10,361 nucleotides of DNA from RGIG7378 sp964500525 (GCA_964500525.1 CAZCOE010000017.1:1-10361), one strand, 5' to 3'; positions 1-6,941 are shown, counted from the stretch's first letter. Notes: a model not told the origin generated them from the letters alone. A program made the numbers and translations.

Positions 1-234
1 GGCGTACTCGCCGCAGGTACCCATACGGCCGGCGGCAAGCGCATACCAGTCGCCCGCGGTGGTACCCGCGTCCACTTTAATATAAGACATCAGCGCATCG
101 GCCTTACCCTCTCCCCGCCAAGAAAAGGCTTCTTCTGCAATCGCTTTCAGAGATGCGTTATCCATCGCGCCCGCCGCAGGTGCGAAAAGCAGAGCCGCCG
201 AGAGTGCAGAAGCTGCGATCTGTCTCCATTTCAT
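1..234 (-). CDS. Secreted protein, 5' part only; possibly prenyltransferase/squalene-oxidase-repeat-like
   Basis: An open frame of 78 codons starts at ATG 234-232 and runs off the left edge without a stop. The N-terminus MKWRQ followed by a hydrophobic Ala/Leu stretch ending in PAAGA is a good Sec signal peptide, so the protein is probably exported. A purine-rich AGAGGAAAG site lies 7-8 nt upstream of the ATG. After the signal, the segment GTTAGDWYALAAGRMG (about residues 57-72) resembles, from memory, secreted Clostridia proteins with terpene-cyclase/prenyltransferase-like alpha-toroid repeats, in which an AGDW motif recurs. That family assignment is tentative because only one repeat-like segment is visible. 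The stretch is GC-rich and uses GCG/GGC codons freely, unlike the AT-rich gene just to its right. I see no convincing promoter in 235-377. Confidence 0.6.
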   Translation of the reverse strand, partial: MKWRQIAASALSAALLFAPAAGAMDNASLKAIAEEAFSWRGEGKADALMSYIKVDAGTTAGDWYALAAGRMGTCGEYA

Positions 235-377
235 GGTTTTCTTTCCTCTCTATCCTCGTCTTTGAAGAAATCGGCGCCGGTATCCATTTTCGTTTGTCAT
301 TCCATCATGATAAGGTGATCGCGCCGTATCCTCCCTTTTACCTTTGGTGTTGCTACCACTCTATCTTCTAAATTTCC

Positions 378-423
378 CGTCAAAACAACCAAACGGGCAA
401 CTATCCTTCATGGATAATTGCCC
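378..423 (-). terminator. Rho-independent terminator of the small membrane-protein gene
   Basis: Two 12-base arms at 395-406 and 412-423 pair at 11 of 12 positions around the loop ttcat. On the minus strand a T-rich run (GTTTGGTTGTTTTG) follows. It lies 21 nt past the stop of the minus-strand gene ending at 444, so it most likely terminates that transcript. The T tract is interrupted by G residues, so efficiency may be moderate. Confidence 0.6.
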
Positions 424-443
424 TATGAACCGGAATTCCTATA

Positions 444-833
444 CTATTCTATTGCCTTTTTCCCATAGTATTGTGTTAAAATCAAAATCAAAGCAGCTGC
501 TGCAAGTATTCCATCCATTATTCCTGCCGGTAGCATAAACATCATTAAAGCTAAAGTAATAACACAATTTATTGCTGATAATATCAAACCCCACATTTTA
601 TTATTCCATAAACCAACTGCTCCTATGATTCTTACAATTCCATAAATTGCTCCAATTACAAGCATTAAATTCATATTATCTCTAAAATATGGAACTATAA
701 ATGAAAAGCACTGATTTATATCAAATTTATCGCTACCCATAACAAATATAGGGATAAGGCATAAACACCCTCCAATTTCCATAAATGCTCCGTGTATGAA
801 CATCAATATTGATGCGATTTTATATTTTTTCAT
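444..833 (-). CDS. Small hypothetical membrane protein, four predicted TM segments
   Basis: A 129-residue protein starts at ATG 833-831 behind a strong AAGGAGAT site and ends in TAG at 444. Hydrophobic stretches lie near residues 5-32, 54-75, 80-100 and 102-120, separated by short polar or charged loops (MGSDKFDINQ, RDN, NNK). The N-terminus is MKKYK and the C-terminus is YYGKKAIE, so it should be an integral cytoplasmic-membrane protein. I see no catalytic or transport motif and do not recognise a family. The gene is much more AT-rich than its neighbours, which could mean recent acquisition or simply a less constrained locus. It stands alone: the tRNA terminator lies upstream and its own terminator downstream. 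The reading frame is well supported; the function is unknown. Confidence 0.75.
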   Translation of the reverse strand: MKKYKIASILMFIHGAFMEIGGCLCLIPIFVMGSDKFDINQCFSFIVPYFRDNMNLMLVIGAIYGIVRIIGAVGLWNNKMWGLILSAINCVITLALMMFMLPAGIMDGILAAAALILILTQYYGKKAIE

Positions 834-924
834 AGATTATATCTCCTTTTCAAATTCAAGTTTGCCCCTCAAATATGAAATGACTATACCGCAGATTTGT
901 GAAAAATCTACTGCGTAAATTAGG

Positions 925-954
925 AAAAAAAGCGGTATGAACATTCCATACCGC
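925..954 (-). terminator. Rho-independent terminator downstream of tRNA-Gly
   Basis: A perfect 8-bp stem (gcggtatg at 932-939, cataccgc at 947-954) with a 7-nt loop is followed on the minus strand by seven T residues (A925-A931 on the plus strand). It ends the transcript that carries the tRNA 107 nt upstream. It also insulates the AT-rich membrane-protein gene from read-through. Confidence 0.85.
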
Positions 955-1061
955 CTTCAGAGCATGATTGTGCGTAAATGATGTCTGTATCGGCAAATCG
1001 CTTTACCAGCCGAAAGGAGAATCTACTTCCTTACGTAGCCTATCCTTTCTGCTGCTTTTGA

Positions 1062-1135
1062 TGGAGCGGGCGACGGGAATCGAACCCGCGCGGCCAGCTT
1101 GGGAAGCTGGAATTCTGCCATTGAACTACGCCCGC
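1062..1135 (-). tRNA. tRNA-Gly (anticodon CCC)
   Basis: The minus strand reads GCGGGCG at the 5' end, pairing with CGCCCGC at the 3' end, then discriminator T and an encoded CCA at 1064-1062. The anticodon arm is a CCAGC/GCTGG stem around the 7-base loop TTCCCAA, which puts CCC at positions 34-36. The T arm contains the standard GGTTCGATTCC. Total length is 74 nt with CCA, the usual size for tRNA-Gly. It should decode GGG glycine codons. It lies 23 nt after the ybaK stop on the same strand with no terminator between, so it may be co-transcribed with ybaK. I cannot exclude its own promoter in the AT-rich gap. Confidence 0.96.
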
Positions 1136-1158
1136 ATATTTCTATTCTCTTTTATATC

Positions 1159-1626
1159 CTAGCCGAGCTTACACACATCCACCCAGGCTATGTAATTTGA
1201 ACACTCCTCCAGTTCTTCCAGATTCAGCGGAATGGCACTGTTGCTGCTGCCGCATGCCGGATATACCAAATCGAAACGCCGGAGTGACACATCCAAGTAA
1301 ACCTTTACTCCATCATTAATGCCAACGGGACAAACGCCTCCGACCTGGTGGCCTATGAGCTCTGCAGTCTGCTCCCAGGTCATCATCTTGGCCTTGGAGC
1401 CAAACTGTTCCTTGTACTTGTGATTATCCACCTTTGCATCGCCTGCTGCAACTACCAAAATTGGCGTTTCACCAATCAAGAAAGACAGGGACTTGGCAAT
1501 TCTGCAAGGCTCACATCCAAGGGCCTCAGCAGCCAACTGCACAGTGGCGCTGGACACATCGAACTCAATTATTCTGTTGTCCATACCATATTTTGCCAGA
1601 TGCTCCCTTGCTCTGTCAATTGCCAT
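1159..1626 (-). CDS. ybaK: YbaK/EbsC family aminoacyl-tRNA deacylase
   Basis: This 155-residue protein belongs to the YbaK/EbsC/ProX superfamily, free-standing cytoplasmic editing domains that hydrolyse mischarged tRNAs (classically Cys-tRNAPro or Ala-tRNAPro). Visible signatures are the AEALGCEPCRIAKSL segment with the conserved lysine at residue 45, the ILVVAAGDAKVD strand near residues 56-67, and GHQVGGVCPVGI in the second half, matching the family's GGV-P-G loop. The open frame continues upstream to 1806, but I chose ATG 1626-1624 for three reasons: a GGTAGGAGATAAG ribosome site precedes it, the length matches the family, and the extra 60 codons lie in a dispersed repeat. The exact substrate cannot be read from sequence. 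It follows groEL in the same direction and precedes tRNA-Gly by 23 nt. Confidence 0.9.
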   Translation of the reverse strand: MAIDRAREHLAKYGMDNRIIEFDVSSATVQLAAEALGCEPCRIAKSLSFLIGETPILVVAAGDAKVDNHKYKEQFGSKAKMMTWEQTAELIGHQVGGVCPVGINDGVKVYLDVSLRRFDLVYPACGSSNSAIPLNLEELEECSNYIAWVDVCKLG

Positions 1627-1651
1627 CTTATCTCCTACCTTGTGAATGGCA

Positions 1652-1673
1652 GGGCTCAATGTTACTTGAGCCC
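1652..1673. other. Perfect 8-bp stem-loop in the ybaK leader
   Basis: gggctcaa (1652-1659) and ttgagccc (1666-1673) form a perfect 8-bp stem around a 6-nt loop, 26 nt upstream of the ybaK start. On the minus strand no T run follows, so it is not a standard terminator for the groEL transcript. On the plus strand only ACTTTT follows. It may be a leader structure or the edge of the neighbouring repeat. Confidence 0.4.
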
Positions 1674-1679
1674 CACTTT

Positions 1680-1813
1680 TCACAACTCTTACTTTCTTCA
1701 CTGCGAAGCTTCGCTTTCCCCTTCGATCTCTGGAACATAGTGACCGAAACTCTTCACTCTTCACTGAATAAAAGGCCATGGGATCATAGGGACCGAAGCT
1801 CTTCACTCTTCAC
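1680..1813 (-). repeat. Dispersed repeat, two tandem partial units
   Basis: On the minus strand two units begin with GTGAAGAGTGAAGAG, at 1813 and at 1764, 49 bp apart, each followed by a YTTCGGTCMCTATG segment. The second unit continues to a 12-bp palindrome gcgaagcttcgc (1703-1714) and a GAGTTGTG tail. The same parts recur in the same order at 9126-9366 on the plus strand; unit 1774-1813 matches 9126-9165 at 34 of 40 bases, and an 18-bp stretch around the palindrome is identical. The array fills the groEL-ybaK gap and creates a spurious open frame extending ybaK upstream. Confidence 0.75.
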
Positions 1814-1831
1814 TTTTATCTTTTCACTGAA

Positions 1832-3457
1832 TCAATACATACCTGCCTCAGGAGCGCCGCCATGGTTGCAATTGCATTCCTTCTCGGGAAGGTCTGCCAC
1901 TGCTGCCTCTGTTGTGAGAATCATAGCAGCTACGGATGCAGCGTTCTGGAGAGCTGTTCTTGTGACCTTAGCGGGATCCACGATACCTGCCTCGATCATA
2001 TCAACATACTTCTCGTTAAGTGCGTCAAAACCAACTCCGGGCTTAGATGCCATAACCTTGTTCACAACCACAGCACCCTCAAGGCCTGCGTTGGTGACAA
2101 TCTGTCTTACAGGCTCCTCAAGTGCCTTGACGATAATGGCAGCACCTGTCTTCTCGTCGCCGGTGAGCTTAGCTGTAGCTGCGACAACCTTCTTGGTAAC
2201 ATTGATATAGGCTGTTCCGCCTCCGGGGACGATGCCCTCCTCAACTGCAGCCTTAGTTGCAGCCAGAGCGTCCTCAATGCGAAGCTTCTTTTCCTTCATC
2301 TCTGTCTCTGTGGCAGCACCAACCTGGATAACTGCAACGCCTCCGGCCAGCTTAGCCAGTCTCTCCTGGAGCTTCTCCTTGTCGTAGGAGCTGGTGGTCT
2401 CCTCAAGCTGAGCCTTGATGCCATTCTTCCGCATCTCAATCTCTGTGGAATCTCCGGCGCCGTCTACGATGATGGTGTTCTCCTTCTGAACCTTTACCTG
2501 ATGTGCGCGGCCCAGATGAGCAATAGTTGCATCCTTGAGCTCCATGCCCAGCTCAGAGGAAATAACCTGTGCGCCTGTGAGGATTGCGATATCCTGGAGC
2601 ATTGCCTTGCGCCTGTCGCCAAAGCCGGGAGCCTTAACTGCAACGCATGTGAATACACCGCGAAGCTTGTTGAGAACCAATGTGGAGAGAGCCTCTCCCT
2701 CAACGTCCTCAGCAATAATCAGCAGCTTCTTGCCGGACTGGGCAATCTGCTCCAATACAGGCAAAATTTCCTGAATTGCAGAAATCTTCTTGTCTGTGAC
2801 CAGAATGTAGGGGTCATCCAATACCGCCTCCATCTTGTCAGTGTCTGTTACCATATAGGCTGACAGATATCCTCTGTCAAACTGCATACCTTCCACAACA
2901 TCCAGGTGAGTGCCTGTTGTCTTGGACTCCTCAACAGTGATAACGCCCTCGGAAGTAACCTTATCCATAGCCTCTGCAATGAGTTCGCCGATCTTATCGT
3001 CGTTGGCGGAAATAGCCGCAACTCTGGAGATGTCCTCGGAACCATTTACAGGGCGGCTGATCTCGGCAATGCCCTCTACTGCTGCATCCACAGCCTTTGC
3101 CATACCCTTGCGGAGAATCATGGGGTTAGCACCTGCAGCCAGGTTCTTCAAACCCTCCCGGATAATAGCCTGTGCCAGCAGCGTAGCTGTTGTAGTGCCG
3201 TCACCTGCTATATCGTTGGTCTTGGTAGCAACCTCCTTAACCAACTGTGCTCCCATATTCTCGTATCTGTCCTCCAGCTCGATCTCCTTGGCAATGGTGA
3301 CACCGTCATTGGTGATCAGGGGAGCGCCGAACTTCTTGTCCAGGATGACATTTCTTCCCTTGGGGCCCAATGTAACCTTAACTGCATCTGCCAGCTTGTT
3401 TACGCCGGCCTGCATTGATTTGCGCACGTCCTCGTTAAATTTGATTTCCTTAGCCAT
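1832..3457 (-). CDS. groEL: GroEL (Cpn60) chaperonin
   Basis: The 541-residue ATP-dependent chaperonin forms the double-ring folding chamber closed by GroES in the cytoplasm. Family hallmarks are GPKGRNVIL (residues 31-39), the nucleotide-binding GDGTTT (85-90), APGFGDRR (276-283), RIEDALAAT with the ATPase aspartate (D396), and EEGIVPGGGTA (406-416). Length is that of a normal full-length GroEL. The flexible tail is short and unusual, ending CNCNHGGAPEAGMY rather than a run of GGM repeats. The start at 3457-3455 has AGGAGG 7 nt upstream, and the groES stop lies 14 nt before it, so the two form one operon under CIRCE control. No clear terminator follows; a dispersed repeat begins 18 nt after the stop. 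Confidence 0.99.
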   Translation of the reverse strand: MAKEIKFNEDVRKSMQAGVNKLADAVKVTLGPKGRNVILDKKFGAPLITNDGVTIAKEIELEDRYENMGAQLVKEVATKTNDIAGDGTTTATLLAQAIIREGLKNLAAGANPMILRKGMAKAVDAAVEGIAEISRPVNGSEDISRVAAISANDDKIGELIAEAMDKVTSEGVITVEESKTTGTHLDVVEGMQFDRGYLSAYMVTDTDKMEAVLDDPYILVTDKKISAIQEILPVLEQIAQSGKKLLIIAEDVEGEALSTLVLNKLRGVFTCVAVKAPGFGDRRKAMLQDIAILTGAQVISSELGMELKDATIAHLGRAHQVKVQKENTIIVDGAGDSTEIEMRKNGIKAQLEETTSSYDKEKLQERLAKLAGGVAVIQVGAATETEMKEKKLRIEDALAATKAAVEEGIVPGGGTAYINVTKKVVAATAKLTGDEKTGAAIIVKALEEPVRQIVTNAGLEGAVVVNKVMASKPGVGFDALNEKYVDMIEAGIVDPAKVTRTALQNAASVAAMILTTEAAVADLPEKECNCNHGGAPEAGMY

Positions 3458-3471
3458 AATTTAACCTCCTA

Positions 3472-3759
3472 TTACTCCACGATGGCGAGAATATCGCCCT
3501 GTCTGATAACAATATATTCCTCGCCGTCCAGTTTAACCTCTGTTCCGGCATATTTGCTGAGGAGAACCTTGTCTCCAACCTCAACTTCCATAATAACGTC
3601 CTTGCCGTCTACAACGCCGCCGGGGCCAACCTCGATAACCTCAGCAACCTGGGGCTTCTCCTTGGAACCGGAAGAAAGGACGATGCCGCTCTTGGTGGTC
3701 TCCTCTGGCTCAACCATCTTAACTAATACTCTGTCTGCTAATGGTCTGATAATTTTCAT
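3472..3759 (-). CDS. groES: GroES (Cpn10) co-chaperonin
   Basis: This 95-residue co-chaperonin caps the GroEL ring as a heptamer. The N-terminus MKIIRPLADRVLVK is typical. The mobile loop that contacts GroEL is EETTKSGIVLS (about residues 19-29). GPGG near the middle, GDKVLLSKYAGTEVK and the closing strand EEYIVIRQGDILAIVE complete the fold. I chose ATG 3759-3757 over an in-frame ATG nine codons upstream (3786) because AGGAGG lies 8 nt before it and the upstream codons fall inside the CIRCE operator. It is the first gene of the operon, followed by groEL after 14 nt. Confidence 0.98.
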   Translation of the reverse strand: MKIIRPLADRVLVKMVEPEETTKSGIVLSSGSKEKPQVAEVIEVGPGGVVDGKDVIMEVEVGDKVLLSKYAGTEVKLDGEEYIVIRQGDILAIVE

Positions 3760-3779
3760 AAAATGCCTCCTAACAAAAA

Positions 3780-3806
3780 TTAGCACTCCACTATCTCATG
3801 TGCTAA
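3780..3806 (-). promoter_or_regulatory. CIRCE operator (HrcA binding site)
   Basis: The plus strand reads TTAGCACTC, nine bases, ATGTGCTAA. One arm is a perfect match to the CIRCE consensus TTAGCACTC-N9-GAGTGCTAA and the other differs at its two inner bases. It lies between the predicted -10 element and the groES ribosome site, the usual position for heat-shock repression by HrcA. hrcA itself is not in the window. Confidence 0.93.
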
Positions 3807-3811
3807 TCCAT

Positions 3812-3840
3812 ATTTTACCTTTCCAATTTAATAATGTATA
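3812..3840 (-). promoter_or_regulatory. Sigma-A-type promoter of groES-groEL
   Basis: On the minus strand TATACA (3840-3835, 4 of 6 to TTGACA) and TAAAAT (3817-3812, 5 of 6 to TATAAT) are separated by exactly 17 bp. The predicted start falls at the upstream edge of CIRCE, so a bound repressor would block initiation. A short dyad tcgtga-gtt-tcacga lies directly upstream at 3841-3855. Confidence 0.65.
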
Positions 3841-3934
3841 TCGTGAGTTTCACGAAATATTACGGGTTTTTCACCGCATATTGCACAAATTAATGGGATG
3901 ATAGTCTCATATCAAATATTCTCAGGCAAAATCT

Positions 3935-6190
3935 CTAGATTTTGTTGAGTTTCGCCATGGAATACAGCATCCTCTTCATTCCAAACTGGTCAAAGGAAAC
4001 CTCCACCAGATAGTCTCCGTTCTCCGGGGATACTGCCAGGACTGTGCCCGCTCCAAACTTGCGATGGGACACCCTGTTTCCCGGTTCCAGATCACATCTA
4101 CCTTTGGGAGTTCCTGCCTGCCTAGGTGCAACCCGCTCCAGAGATCTGCGAACATCGGATGGGTTGGAGATGTTGACTCCCCAACCGGGACCACCCGACT
4201 GTTTACCAAAGGGATTGTAGGAATAGGCCGACTTTGTCTCCGGTCTGGCCCTCCTGACCTCCTTTGACTCTGCATACAGTTCCTCGGGAATCTCCTTCTC
4301 AAATCTGGAAACTCTGTTGTTGGTAGTCCTGCCGTACATCATCCGGGAACGGGCATTCAACAGGTACAACTGTTCCTTGGCCCGGGTAATACCCACATAG
4401 GCCAGCCTGCGTTCCTCCTCCATTTCTTCCGGGTCCTCCATGGAGCGCATGCCGGGGAAAACCCCCTCCTCCATACCTACCAGGTAAACCACATCGAATT
4501 CCAATCCCTTGGCGCTGTGGAGAGTCAACAGCAGAACGCTGTCATCCTTATCGTCTATGGCATCGGAATCTGATGCCAGCTGTGCAGATGCCAGGAACTC
4601 CTGCAGGGACTTGTCCTCCAGATCCTCTGCCGCAGCAAACTGGGTGGCTACGTTGATGTACTCACGGATATTATCCACCCTGCTCTCTGCCTCTATAGTA
4701 TTCTCAGCCTCCAGAGCCTTAATCAATCCGGTATGATCAACCACATATTCCATAAGCTTATCTACGCTGAGTTCCATGAGTTTCTGCCGGAAATCCTGTA
4801 TCATCTCGCCGAATGCCTTGACTTTGAGTCCCACCGCCCTGAGGTCCGACAGCAGTTCCGTGTCAGAAAGTGCCATGAACAGGCTGATGCCGTTCTCCTC
4901 GCAGTAATTCTGCATCTTCTCAATAGTGGTGTCCCCTATGCCCCTGGCAGGCACGTTAATTATCCTGCGCAGGCTGACGCTGTCCCCGGGATTGCAGATG
5001 ACCTGCAAATATGCGGTAACGTCCTTGATTTCCTTGCGCTTGTAGAAGCTCTGGGCTCCCACCAGCTTGTAGGGAATCCGGCTCCTGTTAAATGCCTCTT
5101 CGAACACACGGGACTGGGCGTTTGTCCTGTACATTACTGCAAAGTCCCTGTAATGTCTCCCCTTAGAGACCTTGTCCTTGATATCATTCACCACAAACTG
5201 GGGCTCCTGATAGCCATCATCCACACAGATCCGGTGGATGAGCTCCCCTTTGCCCTTGTCGGTCCATAGGGCCTTGGCCTTACGCCCCGTATTGTTGGAA
5301 ATGACGCTGTTGGCAGCATCCAATATAGTAGATGTGGACCTGTAGTTCTGCTCCAGTTTGATTATCCTCGTATCCTTAAACTGCTTCTCAAAATCCAGGA
5401 TGTTGGAAATGTCCGCTCCCCGCCATCCATAAATGGACTGGTCGTCGTCGCCTACTACGCACAGGTTTCCGTGATATCCGGACAGGTATGTAACCAATAT
5501 GTACTGGGCATTGTTGGTGTCCTGATACTCATCTACCATAACATACTTGAATCTGCGGCTCCATTTGTCCCGGATCTCCGGGTTTTCCCTGAAAATCTTG
5601 ACCACCATCATAATCAGGTCGTCGAAGTCCAGGGCGTTGTACTCCTTGAGCTTCTTCTGATAAAGTGCGTATATTCTGGAAATGGCGATGGCCTGGAAGC
5701 CGGTCTTGTTCTCCCGGGCAAAGTCCTCCGGGGACTGGAGCTTGTTTTTGGCACGGGAAATAGTCTCCAGCATGGCTCTGGGAACGTATTGTTTCTCATT
5801 GAGGTTAAGGTCGGTAATGCACTGCTTCACAACCTTCTGCTGATCCTCAGTGTCGTATATGACAAAGTTGGGATTGTACTCCAAAATGCCGATTTCCTGA
5901 CGCAGGATTCTGAGGCATAGGGAGTGGAATGTCATGGCCCAGACAGAGTATCCCTCGTCCCCAATCATGTCGGTAATGCGGTCTTTGAGCTCCTTGGCAG
6001 CTTTATTTGTAAATGTAATAGCCAAAATATTCTGGGGAGCAGCCAGGTATTGATCCAGAATGTAGGCGCAGCGGCATACCAATACTCTGGTCTTGCCGGA
6101 ACCGGCTCCTGCCAGCAGCAGCAAATGTCCGTCTGTATTTGTCACGGCCTCTCTCTGGGGACCGTTAAGGGAGTTCAAATAATCCTGCAT
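3935..6190 (-). CDS. pcrA: PcrA/UvrD-type superfamily 1A DNA helicase
   Basis: This 751-residue ATP-dependent 3'-5' helicase is expected to act in nucleotide excision repair, clearing replication-transcription conflicts and, where relevant, rolling-circle replication. SF1 motifs appear in order (numbering from this start): Walker A AGAGSGKT (27-34), Ia ITFTNKAAKELK (58-69), II VDEYQDTN (219-226), III VVGDDDQSIYGWRGAD (245-260), IV LEQNYRS (279-285), V LTLHSAKGLEFDVVYL (555-570) and VI EERRLAYVGITRAKEQLYL (592-610). The C-terminal GNRVSHRKFGAGTV and VSFDQFGMKRM segments fit the Tudor-like RNA polymerase-binding domain of Firmicute PcrA. GTG at 6193-6191 directly precedes ATG 6190-6188. I prefer the ATG because an AGGATGG site lies 7 nt before it, but the GTG start would add only one residue. 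It has its own promoter and stands alone. Confidence 0.97.
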   Translation of the reverse strand: MQDYLNSLNGPQREAVTNTDGHLLLLAGAGSGKTRVLVCRCAYILDQYLAAPQNILAITFTNKAAKELKDRITDMIGDEGYSVWAMTFHSLCLRILRQEIGILEYNPNFVIYDTEDQQKVVKQCITDLNLNEKQYVPRAMLETISRAKNKLQSPEDFARENKTGFQAIAISRIYALYQKKLKEYNALDFDDLIMMVVKIFRENPEIRDKWSRRFKYVMVDEYQDTNNAQYILVTYLSGYHGNLCVVGDDDQSIYGWRGADISNILDFEKQFKDTRIIKLEQNYRSTSTILDAANSVISNNTGRKAKALWTDKGKGELIHRICVDDGYQEPQFVVNDIKDKVSKGRHYRDFAVMYRTNAQSRVFEEAFNRSRIPYKLVGAQSFYKRKEIKDVTAYLQVICNPGDSVSLRRIINVPARGIGDTTIEKMQNYCEENGISLFMALSDTELLSDLRAVGLKVKAFGEMIQDFRQKLMELSVDKLMEYVVDHTGLIKALEAENTIEAESRVDNIREYINVATQFAAAEDLEDKSLQEFLASAQLASDSDAIDDKDDSVLLLTLHSAKGLEFDVVYLVGMEEGVFPGMRSMEDPEEMEEERRLAYVGITRAKEQLYLLNARSRMMYGRTTNNRVSRFEKEIPEELYAESKEVRRARPETKSAYSYNPFGKQSGGPGWGVNISNPSDVRRSLERVAPRQAGTPKGRCDLEPGNRVSHRKFGAGTVLAVSPENGDYLVEVSFDQFGMKRMLYSMAKLNKI

Positions 6191-6214
6191 CACAACACCA
6201 TCCTGTAATGTACA

Positions 6215-6230
6215 GCTGCCTTTCTGCAGC
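6215..6230 (-). other. Small hairpin in the pcrA leader
   Basis: gctgc (6215-6219) and gcagc (6226-6230) form a 5-bp GC-rich stem around a 6-nt loop, between the predicted pcrA promoter and its ribosome site. It has no T tract, so it is not a terminator; it may modestly affect mRNA stability or translation. Confidence 0.3.
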
Positions 6231-6238
6231 CGATGGTC

Positions 6239-6267
6239 AGTATACCATATCCCACCATCCTTGTGAA
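6239..6267 (-). promoter_or_regulatory. Sigma-A-type promoter of pcrA
   Basis: On the minus strand TTCACA (6267-6262, 5 of 6 to TTGACA) and TATACT (6244-6239, 5 of 6 to TATAAT) are separated by exactly 17 bp. The predicted start lies about 40 nt before the gene. I see no SOS box beside it. Confidence 0.75.
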
Positions 6268-6277
6268 ATAATTTGGC

Positions 6278-6310
6278 ATAAAACAGAACACCCGGCCATA
6301 TAGGTCGGGT
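6278..6310 (-). terminator. Probable Rho-independent terminator of hpf
   Basis: On the minus strand ACCCGACC and GGCCGGGT (within 6290-6310) pair with one A-C mismatch, followed by GTTCTGTTTT. It lies about 107 nt past the hpf stop and just upstream of the pcrA promoter, so it separates the two units. The tail is broken by a few non-T bases. I recognise nothing in the remaining 6311-6416. Confidence 0.5.
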
Positions 6311-6416
6311 ATCCGGATTATTGATTAACAGAAGCCATCTAGGCCCTTTGGTAAATCAGATATAGTGGGTGTTATTTGCAGGATACAGTGATAACCTGTG
6401 GCTATGCTGTAATCCC

Positions 6417-6941
6417 CTAGAAGGCAGGCTGGATAAGTCCGTAGCCTCCGTCCTTCCTATGATATACGACACAAACCGATGATGAGTCTACATTGTAGAA
6501 GACGAAGAAGTCGTGTCCCAGCAGGTTCATCTGGAGTACTGCCTCCTCAGGAGACATGGGTCTAAGTGTGACGTGCTTGATCCTCATGATGCTGAGGTCC
6601 TCTTCCTCTACATCACCGTCAAATTCTGCCAATACGGGAGCTCCGGCGGATTTGTACTTGTTCTCCAGCTTGGTCTTGTTCTTCCGCAGCTGCCTCTCCA
6701 GTGCCTCACAGCACTGATCAATAGCGGACAGTGCGTCATCGTCACTCTTCTCTGCCCTGAGCACCAGGTTGCCGCTGGTAATCGTAACCTCAGCCGTGAC
6801 TGAAACACGGCCCTTCTTAATCGTGACAGTAGCCTCTGCCGGTGTCCTGAAAAACTTGTCGTACTTGGCAAGTCTCTTCTCAATCTTCTCTCGGTCGATT
6901 GAATAAACGCGGTAGTCCTTCTCTTTGTAAGTAACTGTCAT
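6417..6941 (-). CDS. hpf: Long-form ribosome hibernation promoting factor (HPF)
   Basis: The 174-residue protein has the two-domain layout of long HPF, which dimerises 70S ribosomes into inactive 100S particles when growth slows. Residues 1 to about 97 form the S30AE/YfiA-like domain that sits in the 30S tRNA channel: MTVTYKEKDYRV, the RLAKYDKFF helix, the TVTIKKGRVSVTAEVTI strands, and the ALSAIDQCCEALERQLRK helix. A charged linker (about 95-118) leads to the C-terminal dimerisation domain, with RIKHVTLRPMSPEEAVLQM, LLGHDFFVFYN and YHRKDGGYGLIQP. The start at 6941-6939 has AAGGAGGA 9-10 nt upstream. It is the sole gene between a predicted promoter (7016-7044) and a probable terminator (6278-6310), and diverges from the transpeptidase gene. 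Confidence 0.97.
   Translation of the reverse strand: MTVTYKEKDYRVYSIDREKIEKRLAKYDKFFRTPAEATVTIKKGRVSVTAEVTITSGNLVLRAEKSDDDALSAIDQCCEALERQLRKNKTKLENKYKSAGAPVLAEFDGDVEEEDLSIMRIKHVTLRPMSPEEAVLQMNLLGHDFFVFYNVDSSSVCVVYHRKDGGYGLIQPAF

Noticed and set aside
235..377. Leader of the left-edge gene considered as a riboswitch.
   Set aside because: Short pairing stretches exist, but I could not match it to any riboswitch class consensus I know.
968..1162. Plus-strand frame containing RATGIEPARPAWEAGILPLNYAR.
   Set aside because: This is the well-known translation of the antisense of a tRNA gene, here tRNA-Gly, not a protein gene.
1627..1806. In-frame upstream extension of ybaK (60 extra codons).
   Set aside because: It lies in the dispersed repeat, adds nothing matching the YbaK fold, and ATG 1626 has a good ribosome site and gives the family's normal length.
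1862..2863. A 333-codon open frame opposite groEL.
   Set aside because: Its translation is Leu/Cys/Asn-rich shadow sequence of a strongly conserved gene; no start signal or family resemblance.
3760..3786. Upstream ATG for groES giving a nine-residue extension.
   Set aside because: It overlaps CIRCE and precedes the AGGAGG site; GroES proteins start at MKIIRPL-type sequences.
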